Part shown: positions 1-6,676 of the stretch, piece by piece
Position numbering within the stretch: the first letter of the stretch is position 1
How the letters are laid out: every line of letters starts with the position of its first letter
From: Actinomycetota bacterium
Lineage (GTDB): Bacteria > Actinomycetota > Actinomycetes > Nanopelagicales > Nanopelagicaceae
NCBI GenBank assembly: GCA_005787645.1
Contig: SYAM01000029.1
Coordinates: 1 to 8,713 of the forward strand
DNA length: 8,713 nt
Direction: 5' to 3'
Translations under genes and position numbers: made by a program
Notes under the pieces: generated by a model
Database searches by the model: none
The model's input: only the letters and a program-made list of their open reading frames with translations
Told to the model about the DNA's origin: nothing

Positions 1-614
1 ACAAATAATGATTTGCTATCCGCGCTCCACCAGAAGCCATGATGACGATTCATCTCTTCACTAGCAACGAACTCTGCGGTGCCGTAAAAGACTTCCTCAT
101 TTTCTGGCCTGCAGAGAACTTCGACCTTGCCACCACGTGAAAGATGGAGTTCGCCCTCCGGAGTGATGTAGGCGATTGCTTTGCCATCGGGGGAGAGTTG
201 TGGGTCGATTACCACTCCCGCGCTCGGCTGTTCCATTAATTTTTTACTGGAAATTTCAAATGAATAGAGTTTCCCCGAGAGGACAAAGGCAACTGTCTCG
301 CACTTCTGGTCTGTGGAGTACGAAATGATTCCTCCGGCAGCCTCTCGAGTCCGTTCGCGACGGGCGCGTTCCTCAGCAGAGAGACGTTCTTCACCGTCAA
401 CCAGGAGGTGGAGTGGATCCACAAGAAGCTCCTCGACATCGGTGCGAATGTCATATTGATAGAGACGTCCGATTCGGTCAGTGCCTGCCAGGCTTCGTAC
501 AAAAAGTACCCGTTGGCCATCAGGCGAGAGGGTGAAAGTTCGTGGCGCTCCAAGTGAGAAGCGTTGAGTCTTTGCAGAGTGGCGTGGAAACGAGAGTTGC
601 GACATGGCGACCAT
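1..614 (-). CDS. S9-family (DPP IV-like) peptidase, N-terminal part, cut by window edge
   Basis: The minus strand is open without a stop from 614 to the left edge, giving about 204 residues of an N-terminus. The product begins MVAMSQLSFPRH and carries RFSLGAPRTFTLSPDG, then GGVVIDPQLSPDGKAIAY-like blade repeats (SPDG motifs near residues 30 and 140) and, near the cut, EEVFYGTAEFVASEEMNRHH followed by WWSADS. This series is characteristic of the beta-propeller domain of dipeptidyl peptidase IV-like serine peptidases, which admits short peptides to a C-terminal alpha/beta-hydrolase domain. That catalytic domain lies outside the window, so activity cannot be judged. No signal peptide is visible, suggesting a cytoplasmic enzyme. 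I chose the ATG at 614 because GGTGAT, a ribosome-binding-like motif, sits 5 nt upstream (620-625, minus strand). An in-frame ATG at 605 is the alternative. Family call is firm; exact substrate is unknown. Confidence 0.85.
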   Translation of the reverse strand, partial: MVAMSQLSFPRHSAKTQRFSLGAPRTFTLSPDGQRVLFVRSLAGTDRIGRLYQYDIRTDVEELLVDPLHLLVDGEERLSAEERARRERTREAAGGIISYSTDQKCETVAFVLSGKLYSFEISSKKLMEQPSAGVVIDPQLSPDGKAIAYITPEGELHLSRGGKVEVLCRPENEEVFYGTAEFVASEEMNRHHGFWWSADSKSLF

Positions 615-639
615 AGGAAATCACCGTACCCTTTCCTCC

Positions 640-1512
640 ATGAAATCGGCCAGACCTAAACGCCTTTTGCTGGTCCATGCACATCCTGATGATGAGACCA
701 TCAATAATGGTGTGACAATGGCGAAATACGCGGATGAGGGAGTCGAAGTAGCGCTCGTAACCTGCACTCGTGGAGAAGAGGGCGAGATACTCGTGCCTGA
801 ACTGGCTGAAGCTGCTAGCGATAAAGAGGATCGATTAGCGGAGATTCGTGAGCAAGAGTTAGCCAACGCGCTCTCTTCGTTAGGAGTTCGTAAGCATTGG
901 TTCTTAGGCGCGCCAAATATCTTCTATCGAGATAGCGGCATGATGGGAATGCCGCAGAATTCACGTGATGATGTCTTTTGGAGCGCCGACCTGCTCGAAG
1001 CATCTGATGTGCTCTCTGATTACATCGTGCATTTCAAGCCACAGGTATTGATTACTTACGACGAATTTGGAGGATATGGCCATCCCGATCATATTCAGGC
1101 CCATCGAGTCGCGATGAAAGCCTCCGAGATTAGCGCAGCACGTGGTTGGGAAATTCAAAAGATCTATTGGAACATCTTGCCGCGATCTGTCGTACAGCAG
1201 GGCATGGATGCAATGGAAGCAATCGGATCAGATTTCTTTGGTTTTGAATCTATCGATGATTTGCCATTTGTGAAAGATGATTCACTGGTAAGTGCAGTAA
1301 TCGATGGAAGTAGCTTTGTGGAGAGCAAGCAAGAGGCGATGCGAGCACATCGGACGCAAATTGCAGTAGATGGACCGTTTTTTGCGCTATCGAATTCTCT
1401 AGGCATGCAGGTCTTTGGCTTTGAGTATTACACCCGAGTAAAAGGCGCTGCAGGACCTGATGTCGATGAGCATGGCAGGGAGAGAGATCTTTTCTCTGGG
1501 ATTGATCTATGA
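640..1512 (+). CDS. mshB: MshB: GlcNAc-inositol deacetylase of mycothiol biosynthesis
   Basis: PIG-L/LmbE-family zinc deacetylase. The family enzyme removes acetate from GlcNAc-Ins to give GlcN-Ins, the second committed step of mycothiol synthesis in the actinobacterial cytosol. Numbering from the ATG at 640 (290 residues), the zinc and catalytic motif AHPDDE is at 14-19 (H15 and D18 as metal ligands, D17 as general base). The second motif GGYGHPDH is at 144-151 (Y146, H148, D150, H151), matching the positions of Tyr142, His144 and His147 in the M. tuberculosis enzyme. YRDSGMMGMPQN is also typical of MshB rather than of the related Mca amidase. An in-frame ATG at 604 would add 12 residues. 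I prefer 640 because the family normally begins about 12-15 residues before AHPDDE, and 604 would overlap the divergent peptidase start. The 640 start lacks a clear Shine-Dalgarno. It is followed by a coupled small membrane gene. Confidence 0.9.
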   Translation: MKSARPKRLLLVHAHPDDETINNGVTMAKYADEGVEVALVTCTRGEEGEILVPELAEAASDKEDRLAEIREQELANALSSLGVRKHWFLGAPNIFYRDSGMMGMPQNSRDDVFWSADLLEASDVLSDYIVHFKPQVLITYDEFGGYGHPDHIQAHRVAMKASEISAARGWEIQKIYWNILPRSVVQQGMDAMEAIGSDFFGFESIDDLPFVKDDSLVSAVIDGSSFVESKQEAMRAHRTQIAVDGPFFALSNSLGMQVFGFEYYTRVKGAAGPDVDEHGRERDLFSGIDL

Positions 1513-1841
1513 GGCGTGTTCTCGAAAACTTAACTGGTCTTATAAGTGGAGTGGTAATTGGCACTTTCGGAGTAGTGATTCATAACTTTTCTCTTAGGTG
1601 GTTTCCACTTGGGTTGGTAGTTGCCCTCGTGGGGAGCGCTGCTGCTAGTAGCGCGTTGGGCATCTACTGGGGCAGGCGTGGAGTTCGGTTCTGGTTTCTC
1701 CTAGGGTGGACATTAATCGCACTACGCGGAGGTTTCTTCGGTAACAGTGATGAATTGCTCATCATGTCCAATGGCGCAGGCGACGCATATTTAGGGCTAG
1801 GGTTCTTACTTGTCCTGCTGAGTATCTGGACACGAAGTTAG
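1509..1841 (+). CDS. Small four-helix membrane protein linked to mshB (DUF6113-like)
   Basis: A 110-residue hydrophobic protein with about four predicted transmembrane segments (near residues 8-27, 31-54, 59-73 and 93-107). Short charged turns lie between them (RR at 56-57, a DE pair at 81-82), and a GNSDELLIMSNGAGD loop precedes the last helix. Its ATG overlaps the mshB TGA in an ATGA, so the two are very probably translationally coupled. A small membrane protein of unknown function just after mshB is a recurrent arrangement in actinobacteria (the M. tuberculosis counterpart by position would be Rv1171), and such proteins are catalogued, as I recall, as DUF6113. The position suggests a link with mycothiol or with envelope functions, but nothing in the sequence shows a catalytic site. 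The DUF assignment is from memory of context and topology, not an alignment. Confidence 0.7.
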   Translation: MRRVLENLTGLISGVVIGTFGVVIHNFSLRWFPLGLVVALVGSAAASSALGIYWGRRGVRFWFLLGWTLIALRGGFFGNSDELLIMSNGAGDAYLGLGFLLVLLSIWTRS

Positions 1842-1862
1842 CGAGGGTTTCCAAGAGCAGAT

Positions 1863-3596
1863 ATGAAAAACGGGAGAAAATATCTGGCCATCCTAGGCGT
1901 AGCAGTCGTCACGCTCGCAATTGTTTGGCTTGGAATGTGGTTGGCTGTGGGTTCTGCAATTCCACCGAAGACAACAATTCTTGATGTTGACATCTCTCGA
2001 CTCTCAATTGCAGAGGCAACCGAGAAGATATCTAAAGACCGAGCCACTGATCTACAGGGTGAATTACATTTGGTCGTCGATTCGAAGAAGTTCTCGCTCC
2101 CAGTGAAAGATTCTGGGGTCGAACTCGATATTGCGGCGAGTTTGGCAGCTGTACCTAGCCGCACTAGTAATCCAATCCAACTCCTCTCTTTATTGTTGCG
2201 GGAAAAATCGATAGAGCCAGTAGTTCTAACAGATAAAGAGAATTTTAGAAGAGCGATTCGCATGGTTGAACGAGAGGTAAATATCGCGCCTAAAAATGCG
2301 GACATCGTCTATGACGGGATAGTTCCCAAGTTGGTGAACGTGCGAGCAGGAAAAGTCCTCGATCGCGATGGTGCATTACGTAAAGTGGCAAAGAATTGGC
2401 TTCGCTCCGACTCCATCACCCTTGAAACAAAGGTGCGTCAAGCTCGAATTTCTGATGAAGAAGCGAGCGAGTTACTCGAGTTCGCACAGATGGCAGTCTC
2501 TGCTCCGGTTGAAGTGGTGCTCAATATCGATAAGCCCGTAACTTTTTCGCTGACACCTAAAGTTATTGCGCAAGCATTGACCTTTATACCTGGTCGAGGA
2601 GAGAAATTAGAAGCCCAATGGCTCAAAGCAACTTTTATCAATGAGGTGGGCAAAAAGTGGACTGCGCACGTCGTTGAGCCAGTAAATGCCTCCTTCACGA
2701 TGAGTGATGGGCAACCTCGCGTCCAACCATCACGTGATGGCCTTGATGTCCCGGAAGAGAAGTTGAGCATTTCCCTTTTAGAAGCACTTGGCAAGAGTGG
2801 ATTGGAACGAAAGGCAACGCTGATTCCTGAGCCGGTCGCTGCCAAAATCACTACAGAGATGGCTGGCGGATTGGGAATCAAAGAGGTAATCGGCACCTTC
2901 ACCACCTTCTTCCCTTATGCCGAGTATCGAATCATCAACATCCAACGAGCAGCGCGTTGGATGGATGGCGTGATCATCAAACCTGGAGAGGTGTTTAGCT
3001 ATAACAAGGTAGTTGGGGAACGGACTGAAGCACGCGGGTTCGTACCGGGAATCATGATTGATCGAGGTGTGTTCAAGAAAGATTGGGGTGGCGGTGTCTC
3101 CCAAGTTGCGACGACCACATGGAATGCAGCCTGGTTTAGCGGTTTAGAGTTGGTACAACATAAACCACATAGTTTTTACATCTCACGCTATCCAGCCGGT
3201 CGCGAATCGACGGTTGCCTGGCCAAGTGTTGATGTGAAGTTCCGTAACAATTCAGAAAATCCGATATTTGTTGATACAAATTTTACTAACAAATCTGTAA
3301 CTGTGACTATTTATGGAAGTAAATTTGTTGATGTAGAGACTGAAAGCGGTCCACGGACCAATCCTCAGAAGTTCAAAGTGCTAGAGAGTGATTCAAAGGA
3401 GTGTATTTTCCAAGAGGGAGTCGGCGGCTTCACCATTGACGTGTGGCGAATACTCAAGCGCGAGGGTGTGGAGATCAAACGGGAGAAATTCCGCACTCGC
3501 TACCTACCAGAGGATCGAATCATCTGTACAAACCCAGAGGCGCGCTGGATGAATCCATCAATCGAGGAGCAGAGGGGTTTAGTCAAAAGTGATTAG
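1863..3596 (+). CDS. Membrane-anchored VanW-family protein with peptidoglycan-binding-like domains
   Basis: A 577-residue protein with a short basic N-terminus and one hydrophobic segment (about residues 7-31), so a signal anchor with the rest outside the membrane. Residues about 38-330 look like two tandem copies of the YoaR-type putative peptidoglycan-binding domain that precedes VanW domains. The VanW domain spans about 337-470, with LGIKEVIGTFTTFF at its start, PGEVFSYNKVVGERTEARGF, GGGVSQVATTTWNAAW near 405-420, and PHSFYISRYPAGRESTVAWP. The tail (about 500-560) carries two cysteines, C514 and C555, that could form a disulfide. VanW proteins occur with vancomycin-resistance genes and, more widely, as wall-associated proteins of uncertain biochemical role; nothing here indicates resistance. 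It starts 21 bp after the small membrane gene, probably in the same operon, with only a weak ribosome-binding site (GAGCA). Its TAG overlaps the convergent cysS stop. Confidence 0.85.
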   Translation: MKNGRKYLAILGVAVVTLAIVWLGMWLAVGSAIPPKTTILDVDISRLSIAEATEKISKDRATDLQGELHLVVDSKKFSLPVKDSGVELDIAASLAAVPSRTSNPIQLLSLLLREKSIEPVVLTDKENFRRAIRMVEREVNIAPKNADIVYDGIVPKLVNVRAGKVLDRDGALRKVAKNWLRSDSITLETKVRQARISDEEASELLEFAQMAVSAPVEVVLNIDKPVTFSLTPKVIAQALTFIPGRGEKLEAQWLKATFINEVGKKWTAHVVEPVNASFTMSDGQPRVQPSRDGLDVPEEKLSISLLEALGKSGLERKATLIPEPVAAKITTEMAGGLGIKEVIGTFTTFFPYAEYRIINIQRAARWMDGVIIKPGEVFSYNKVVGERTEARGFVPGIMIDRGVFKKDWGGGVSQVATTTWNAAWFSGLELVQHKPHSFYISRYPAGRESTVAWPSVDVKFRNNSENPIFVDTNFTNKSVTVTIYGSKFVDVETESGPRTNPQKFKVLESDSKECIFQEGVGGFTIDVWRILKREGVEIKREKFRTRYLPEDRIICTNPEARWMNPSIEEQRGLVKSD

Positions 3597-4978
3597 AGCG
3601 CTTCCCAGCTCTGACCTTCCGGCCCATCGGTAACACGAATTCCTTGCGCCAAGAGGAGATCGCGAAGTTGGTCACTTCTAGCCCAATTGTGCTCTTGTCG
3701 CGCACTCTCGCGCTCTATAAGAAGTTCGTGAACTTCATGAGTAATCGTCAATTCGTCATGGTGATCTAATTCCAGCCCAAGGAGCGCATCGGCAGCAAGG
3801 AGCGTTGCTCGTTTTTTAGCTTCCGGTATCGATTCATCCCGCTCAATCTTTCGAATTAGGAGTATCGCTCCAGCAGTATCCAAGTCATCGCTGAAGTGAT
3901 TGATGATGTCGTGATGTATTTCCCGATCAACGACACCATCTTGAGGCCAGGAGGCGATTTTCTTCCGCCATCTTTTCAAGGTGGTGTGTGCTGCTTGGAT
4001 ACTCTCCCAGGTGAGGTTCATCTGAGTGCGATAGTGATTTTCTAAAAAGAGTAGACGGAGCGCGAGCGGATCGATTCCTCGTGTACGTAAATCTGCAATG
4101 TGCAGGACATTGCCAGAACTTTTTGCCATCTTTTTTCCATCAAAAAGAAGGTGCTCGCCATGGACCCATTGCCTGACAAATTCTGAGTTAGTTGCGGTGT
4201 TGCTCTGGGCGCGTTCATTCTCATGATGAGGGAATCGGAGGTCGATCCCACCAAGATGAAGTGAGATACCTTGCGGGAAGTAGTGAATGGACATTGCTGA
4301 GCATTCAATATGCCAACCGGGAAACCCTACGCCCCATGGAGTTTGCCAGGTCATCTCTCGGTTGACTGATGCGCTCTTCCACAGCGCCCAATCGGCATGG
4401 AATTTTTTGCCTGGCTCAACGTCAGCGCTAACGGTATCGAATCGATGACCAGCCTGTAATTGGTCGAGCGAGTTGTGGCTAATTGCACCGTAATCCTTAA
4501 AGCTTCGAGCAGCGAAGTAAAGTGAGCCATCTCGACCCTGATATGCAGCGCCTATATAAATCAATTGCGCTATCAAATCGGTGATTAGTCCGATTGAATC
4601 GCTCGCTTTGGGATATGCATCGGCAGGTTCGATATTCAATGCTTCTAAATCTTCGTGAAATGTCTGCTCGTAGAATCGTGCAATCTCGAAAGGATCTTTT
4701 CGCTCGAGTTTTGCCTGAGCTAAGATCTTGTCCTCTCCGCTTTCGATGTTCACATCATCATTGAGATGGCCCACATCCGTAATGTTCTGGATATATCGAT
4801 AGCTCGTGCCTTCCGCTCTTAACGTGCGCCTGGCCAAATCCCCCAAGAGGAAAGTGCGCATATTTCCCACATGCGCAAAGCGATAGACAGTTGGTCCGCA
4901 GCAATAAATGTCGACGCTGCCACTCTTTCCGGGACGAACCTCAATAAGTTCTCTGGCTTTGGTGTCATAAAGGCGCAT
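3593..4978 (-). CDS. cysS: Cysteinyl-tRNA synthetase (CysRS)
   Basis: Class I synthetase of 461 residues, the normal CysRS length, that charges tRNA-Cys with cysteine in the cytoplasm. Visible motifs: YCCGPTVYRFAHVGN with the HIGH-equivalent HVGN at 36-39; KMAKSSGN with the KMSKS-equivalent at 283-287; and the zinc site C27, C226 (in GWHIECSAMS), H251 and E255 (in FPHHENE), with the same spacing as E. coli C209/H234/E238. The C-terminal helical region ends in the usual CysRS pattern (ARQEHNWARSDQLRDLL, then GIRVTDGPEG). That tail, and the length, separate it from MshC, the CysRS-derived mycothiol ligase, which lacks the tRNA-binding part. The segment NITDVGHLNDD followed by GEDK (about 65-84) differs from the NVTDVDDKI form usual in actinobacterial CysRS. 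The ATG directly abuts the TAA of the upstream SH3-like gene (TAAATG), so coupling is likely. The stop overlaps the convergent VanW gene. Confidence 0.93.
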   Translation of the reverse strand: MRLYDTKARELIEVRPGKSGSVDIYCCGPTVYRFAHVGNMRTFLLGDLARRTLRAEGTSYRYIQNITDVGHLNDDVNIESGEDKILAQAKLERKDPFEIARFYEQTFHEDLEALNIEPADAYPKASDSIGLITDLIAQLIYIGAAYQGRDGSLYFAARSFKDYGAISHNSLDQLQAGHRFDTVSADVEPGKKFHADWALWKSASVNREMTWQTPWGVGFPGWHIECSAMSIHYFPQGISLHLGGIDLRFPHHENERAQSNTATNSEFVRQWVHGEHLLFDGKKMAKSSGNVLHIADLRTRGIDPLALRLLFLENHYRTQMNLTWESIQAAHTTLKRWRKKIASWPQDGVVDREIHHDIINHFSDDLDTAGAILLIRKIERDESIPEAKKRATLLAADALLGLELDHHDELTITHEVHELLIERESARQEHNWARSDQLRDLLLAQGIRVTDGPEGQSWEAL

Positions 4979-5194
4979 TTATTCCGCCAACCTTTTCCAT
5001 GCCACGATGTGATCTGGCTCAAAAGTCTTGAGGATGCCGTTCTTATCTCGAACTACAGTGGGTTCGACCAAATACCCCAAGAGGTCACGGAACTTGCCCG
5101 GCTCTTCATCGTGGATGCGGATACTCACTCGCGTACCGATATCACCTGAGTCAGGAGCAGGTTTTCCCTTGTGGTCAGCCACACTCACCAGCAT
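4979..5194 (-). CDS. Small stand-alone SH3-like domain protein (Rv0428c N-terminal type)
   Basis: A 71-residue protein from the ATG at 5194. The core GDIGTRVSIRIHDEE, then FRDLLGYLVEPTVVRD, and the end FEPDHIVAWKRLAE match the pattern I recall for the SH3-like barrel at the N-terminus of Rv0428c-type GNAT acetyltransferases: GxRVVVR, a short strand with DVLG, VVR, then DVVAxK. Here no acetyltransferase domain follows; the frame stops and cysS starts at the next base. Acetyltransferases with this domain are often encoded close to fdxA in actinobacteria, so this may be a reduced relic or a stand-alone form. A TTG at 5251 in the same frame would give 90 residues but would run close to the fdxA ribosome-binding site, and no Shine-Dalgarno is evident for either start. 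Function is unknown; the tight coupling with cysS is the main clue. The ORF is probably real, because it ends exactly at the cysS start. Confidence 0.6.
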   Translation of the reverse strand: MLVSVADHKGKPAPDSGDIGTRVSIRIHDEEPGKFRDLLGYLVEPTVVRDKNGILKTFEPDHIVAWKRLAE

Positions 5195-5198
5195 AGAG

Positions 5199-5226
5199 TG
5201 GAAATTAACCAGATAGGCACCATAAT
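5199..5226 (+). promoter_or_regulatory. Candidate promoter for fdxA-dapC-nucleotidyltransferase operon
   Basis: CATAAT at 5221-5226 is a five-of-six match to the -10 consensus. A weak -35-like TGGAAA lies at 5199-5204, 16 bp upstream. Transcription would begin near 5233, leaving a leader of about 36 nt before the GTG of fdxA. It overlaps the 5' end of the divergent SH3-like gene. The call comes from pattern matching only. Confidence 0.35.
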
Positions 5227-5256
5227 TGGGGCCTGAAAAGGTAGTGAGCAAAAAGT

Positions 5257-5262
5257 GAGGAG
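5257..5262 (+). promoter_or_regulatory. Strong ribosome-binding site of fdxA
   Basis: GAGGAG lies 6 nt before the GTG at 5269. It is the best Shine-Dalgarno in the window and settles the non-ATG start of the ferredoxin, which also gives the expected family N-terminus MTYIIAGPC. Confidence 0.8.
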
Positions 5263-5268
5263 CAGACG

Positions 5269-5583
5269 GTGACGTACATCATCGCAGGGCCATGTATCGA
5301 TGTGAAGGATAAGTCATGTATCGAAGAGTGCCCTGTGGATTGCATTTACGAAGGGGGCCGCATGCTCTACATCCAACCCGATGAGTGTGTGGATTGTGGC
5401 GCTTGTGAGCCAGTCTGCCCAGTGGAAGCGATTTACTACGAAGATGATGTCCCTGGGGAATTTACTGAGTACAAATCCATCAATGAAGAGTTCTTTGCAG
5501 AGATTGGATCTCCCGGTGGGGCAAGCAAGGTCGGAGCACGAGAGAACGACCATCCAGTAGTTGTGGCACACCCGAAAGGGTAG
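5269..5583 (+). CDS. fdxA: Seven-iron [3Fe-4S][4Fe-4S] ferredoxin
   Basis: A 104-residue soluble ferredoxin, the usual size of actinobacterial FdxA/FdxC. Cysteines C9, C17, C21 and C25 form the first cluster motif (C-x7-C-x3-CP-x2-C). C40, C43, C46 and C50 form the second (C-x2-C-x2-C-x3-CP). By analogy with the family, C9, C17 and C50 hold the 3Fe-4S cluster, while C21, C40, C43 and C46 hold the 4Fe-4S cluster and C25 is not a ligand. The acidic C-terminal extension (to about residue 104) is also typical. It donates electrons to low-potential redox enzymes such as cytochromes P450 or oxidoreductases; the partner cannot be told from here. The GTG start follows a strong GAGGAG. Its TAG overlaps the GTG of dapC by one base (TAGTG), so both are probably translated from one message. 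Confidence 0.95.
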   Translation: MTYIIAGPCIDVKDKSCIEECPVDCIYEGGRMLYIQPDECVDCGACEPVCPVEAIYYEDDVPGEFTEYKSINEEFFAEIGSPGGASKVGARENDHPVVVAHPKG

Positions 5584-6659
5584 TGACGGCAGAGCTAGAG
5601 GTGAGACTCCCAGATTTCCCGTGGGACCTTCTCGCGCCCTATAAAAAAATAGCCAGCGCTCACCCTGATGGTCTGGTTGATCTCTCTATTGGTACACCTG
5701 TGGATCCATCTCCTGAGGTAATGCAGATGGCGCTGGTAGCAAGTGGAAATGCGCCGGGTTATCCCCTAACAATCGGGAGCACAGATTTGCGCGAATCTTT
5801 AACGAGGTGGATTCGGACCAAGTTTTTTCCTACTGGAGATATCGATTTTCTCCCCACCATAGGTTCAAAGGAGATTGTCGGATTACTCCCCACCATACTT
5901 CAGGCTAAGAAAGTGCTCATTCCAGAGATTGCCTACCCCACTTATCAGGTAGGGGCCTTAGTGGCTGGGGCGCAATGGGTTGGCGTCAATGATGATTGTG
6001 AAAGTTGGCCAACAGATGGCGATCTGGTCTGGATTAATTCTCCAGCCAACCCGCATGGGCGGGTACTCACTCCCGATCAGATTCGCGCCATCATCAGATG
6101 GGCGCGCGCAACACAGACCGTAGTGGTGAGCGATGAGTGTTACTTTGAGTTGGGCTGGGAACGCGATCCGGTCTCGCTTTTGCAAATAGCCGATGGAGAT
6201 TGCACTGGGTTACTTGCTGCTCATTCGCTCTCGAAGAGTTTTAACGCTGCTGGATATCGAAGCGCGTTTATCGCCGGCGACCCCGAGATAATCGGAACTA
6301 TTCGAGAAGTCCGGAAACATCTTGGTTTGATGATGCCTGCTCCTATTCAGAGCGCAATGGCGGCTGCTCTTGATTCACCAAGTGAGATTGCCCAACAAAA
6401 GGAGCGTTATCGCGCTCGCCGCACCATGCTCCGAAGCGCATTGGAATCTGCGGGGTTTGAGATAACAGATTCAGAGGCTGGTCTTTATCTCTGGTCCACA
6501 CGTAGTGAAGAGTGCTGGAAGACGGTGCAGTGGGCGGCAGAGCGCGGAATCTTGGTCACCCCAGGAATCTTTTACGGTCCCAAAGGCGCATTGCACATCA
6601 GAGTCGCATTGACTGCAACCGACTATGACATCGCACGCGCTTGCGAACGACTCGCTTAG
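5583..6659 (+). CDS. dapC: N-succinyl-diaminopimelate aminotransferase DapC
   Basis: PLP-dependent class I/II aminotransferase of 358 residues. The product begins with the actinobacterial DapC-like pattern LPDFPWDLLAPYKKIASAHPDGLVDLS(I)GTPVDP, split here only by normal variation. Fold-type I signatures follow: SPANPHG at 153-159 (the Asn contacting the cofactor), VSDECYFEL at 182-190 (Asp contacting the pyridine nitrogen), and the Schiff-base lysine K218 in HSLSKSF, with R226 downstream. LHIRVALT near the end supplies the substrate-carboxylate arginine. The enzyme transfers an amino group, normally from glutamate, to N-succinyl-2-amino-6-ketopimelate in the lysine and meso-diaminopimelate pathway, so it feeds peptidoglycan synthesis. 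The GTG start overlaps the ferredoxin stop and is preceded by AAAGGG. The fdxA-dapC pair is conserved in actinobacteria (for example Rv1177-Rv1178), which supports this assignment over a generic aspartate aminotransferase. Confidence 0.88.
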   Translation: MTAELEVRLPDFPWDLLAPYKKIASAHPDGLVDLSIGTPVDPSPEVMQMALVASGNAPGYPLTIGSTDLRESLTRWIRTKFFPTGDIDFLPTIGSKEIVGLLPTILQAKKVLIPEIAYPTYQVGALVAGAQWVGVNDDCESWPTDGDLVWINSPANPHGRVLTPDQIRAIIRWARATQTVVVSDECYFELGWERDPVSLLQIADGDCTGLLAAHSLSKSFNAAGYRSAFIAGDPEIIGTIREVRKHLGLMMPAPIQSAMAAALDSPSEIAQQKERYRARRTMLRSALESAGFEITDSEAGLYLWSTRSEECWKTVQWAAERGILVTPGIFYGPKGALHIRVALTATDYDIARACERLA

Positions 6660-6676
6660 GTTCTGCCAGGTTCTGT

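Noticed and set aside
236..553. 105-codon minus-strand ORF inside the peptidase gene
   Set aside because: It is in a different frame from the peptidase reading, which gives recognisable DPP IV-like propeller motifs up to the window edge; this ORF's own product matches nothing I recognise.
1838..2305. 155-codon minus-strand ORF opposite the VanW gene
   Set aside because: Ser/Thr/Ile-rich shadow product without motifs, lying wholly opposite a well-supported gene. The same applies to the other antisense frames at 2438-2905 and 2778-3104.
3593..4978. MshC (mycothiol cysteine ligase) as an alternative to CysRS, suggested by closeness to mshB
   Set aside because: The length of 461 residues and the intact CysRS-type C-terminal tail ending in GIRVTDGPEG fit CysRS. 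MshC is shorter, lacks that tail, and has a different N-terminus before the HIGH motif.
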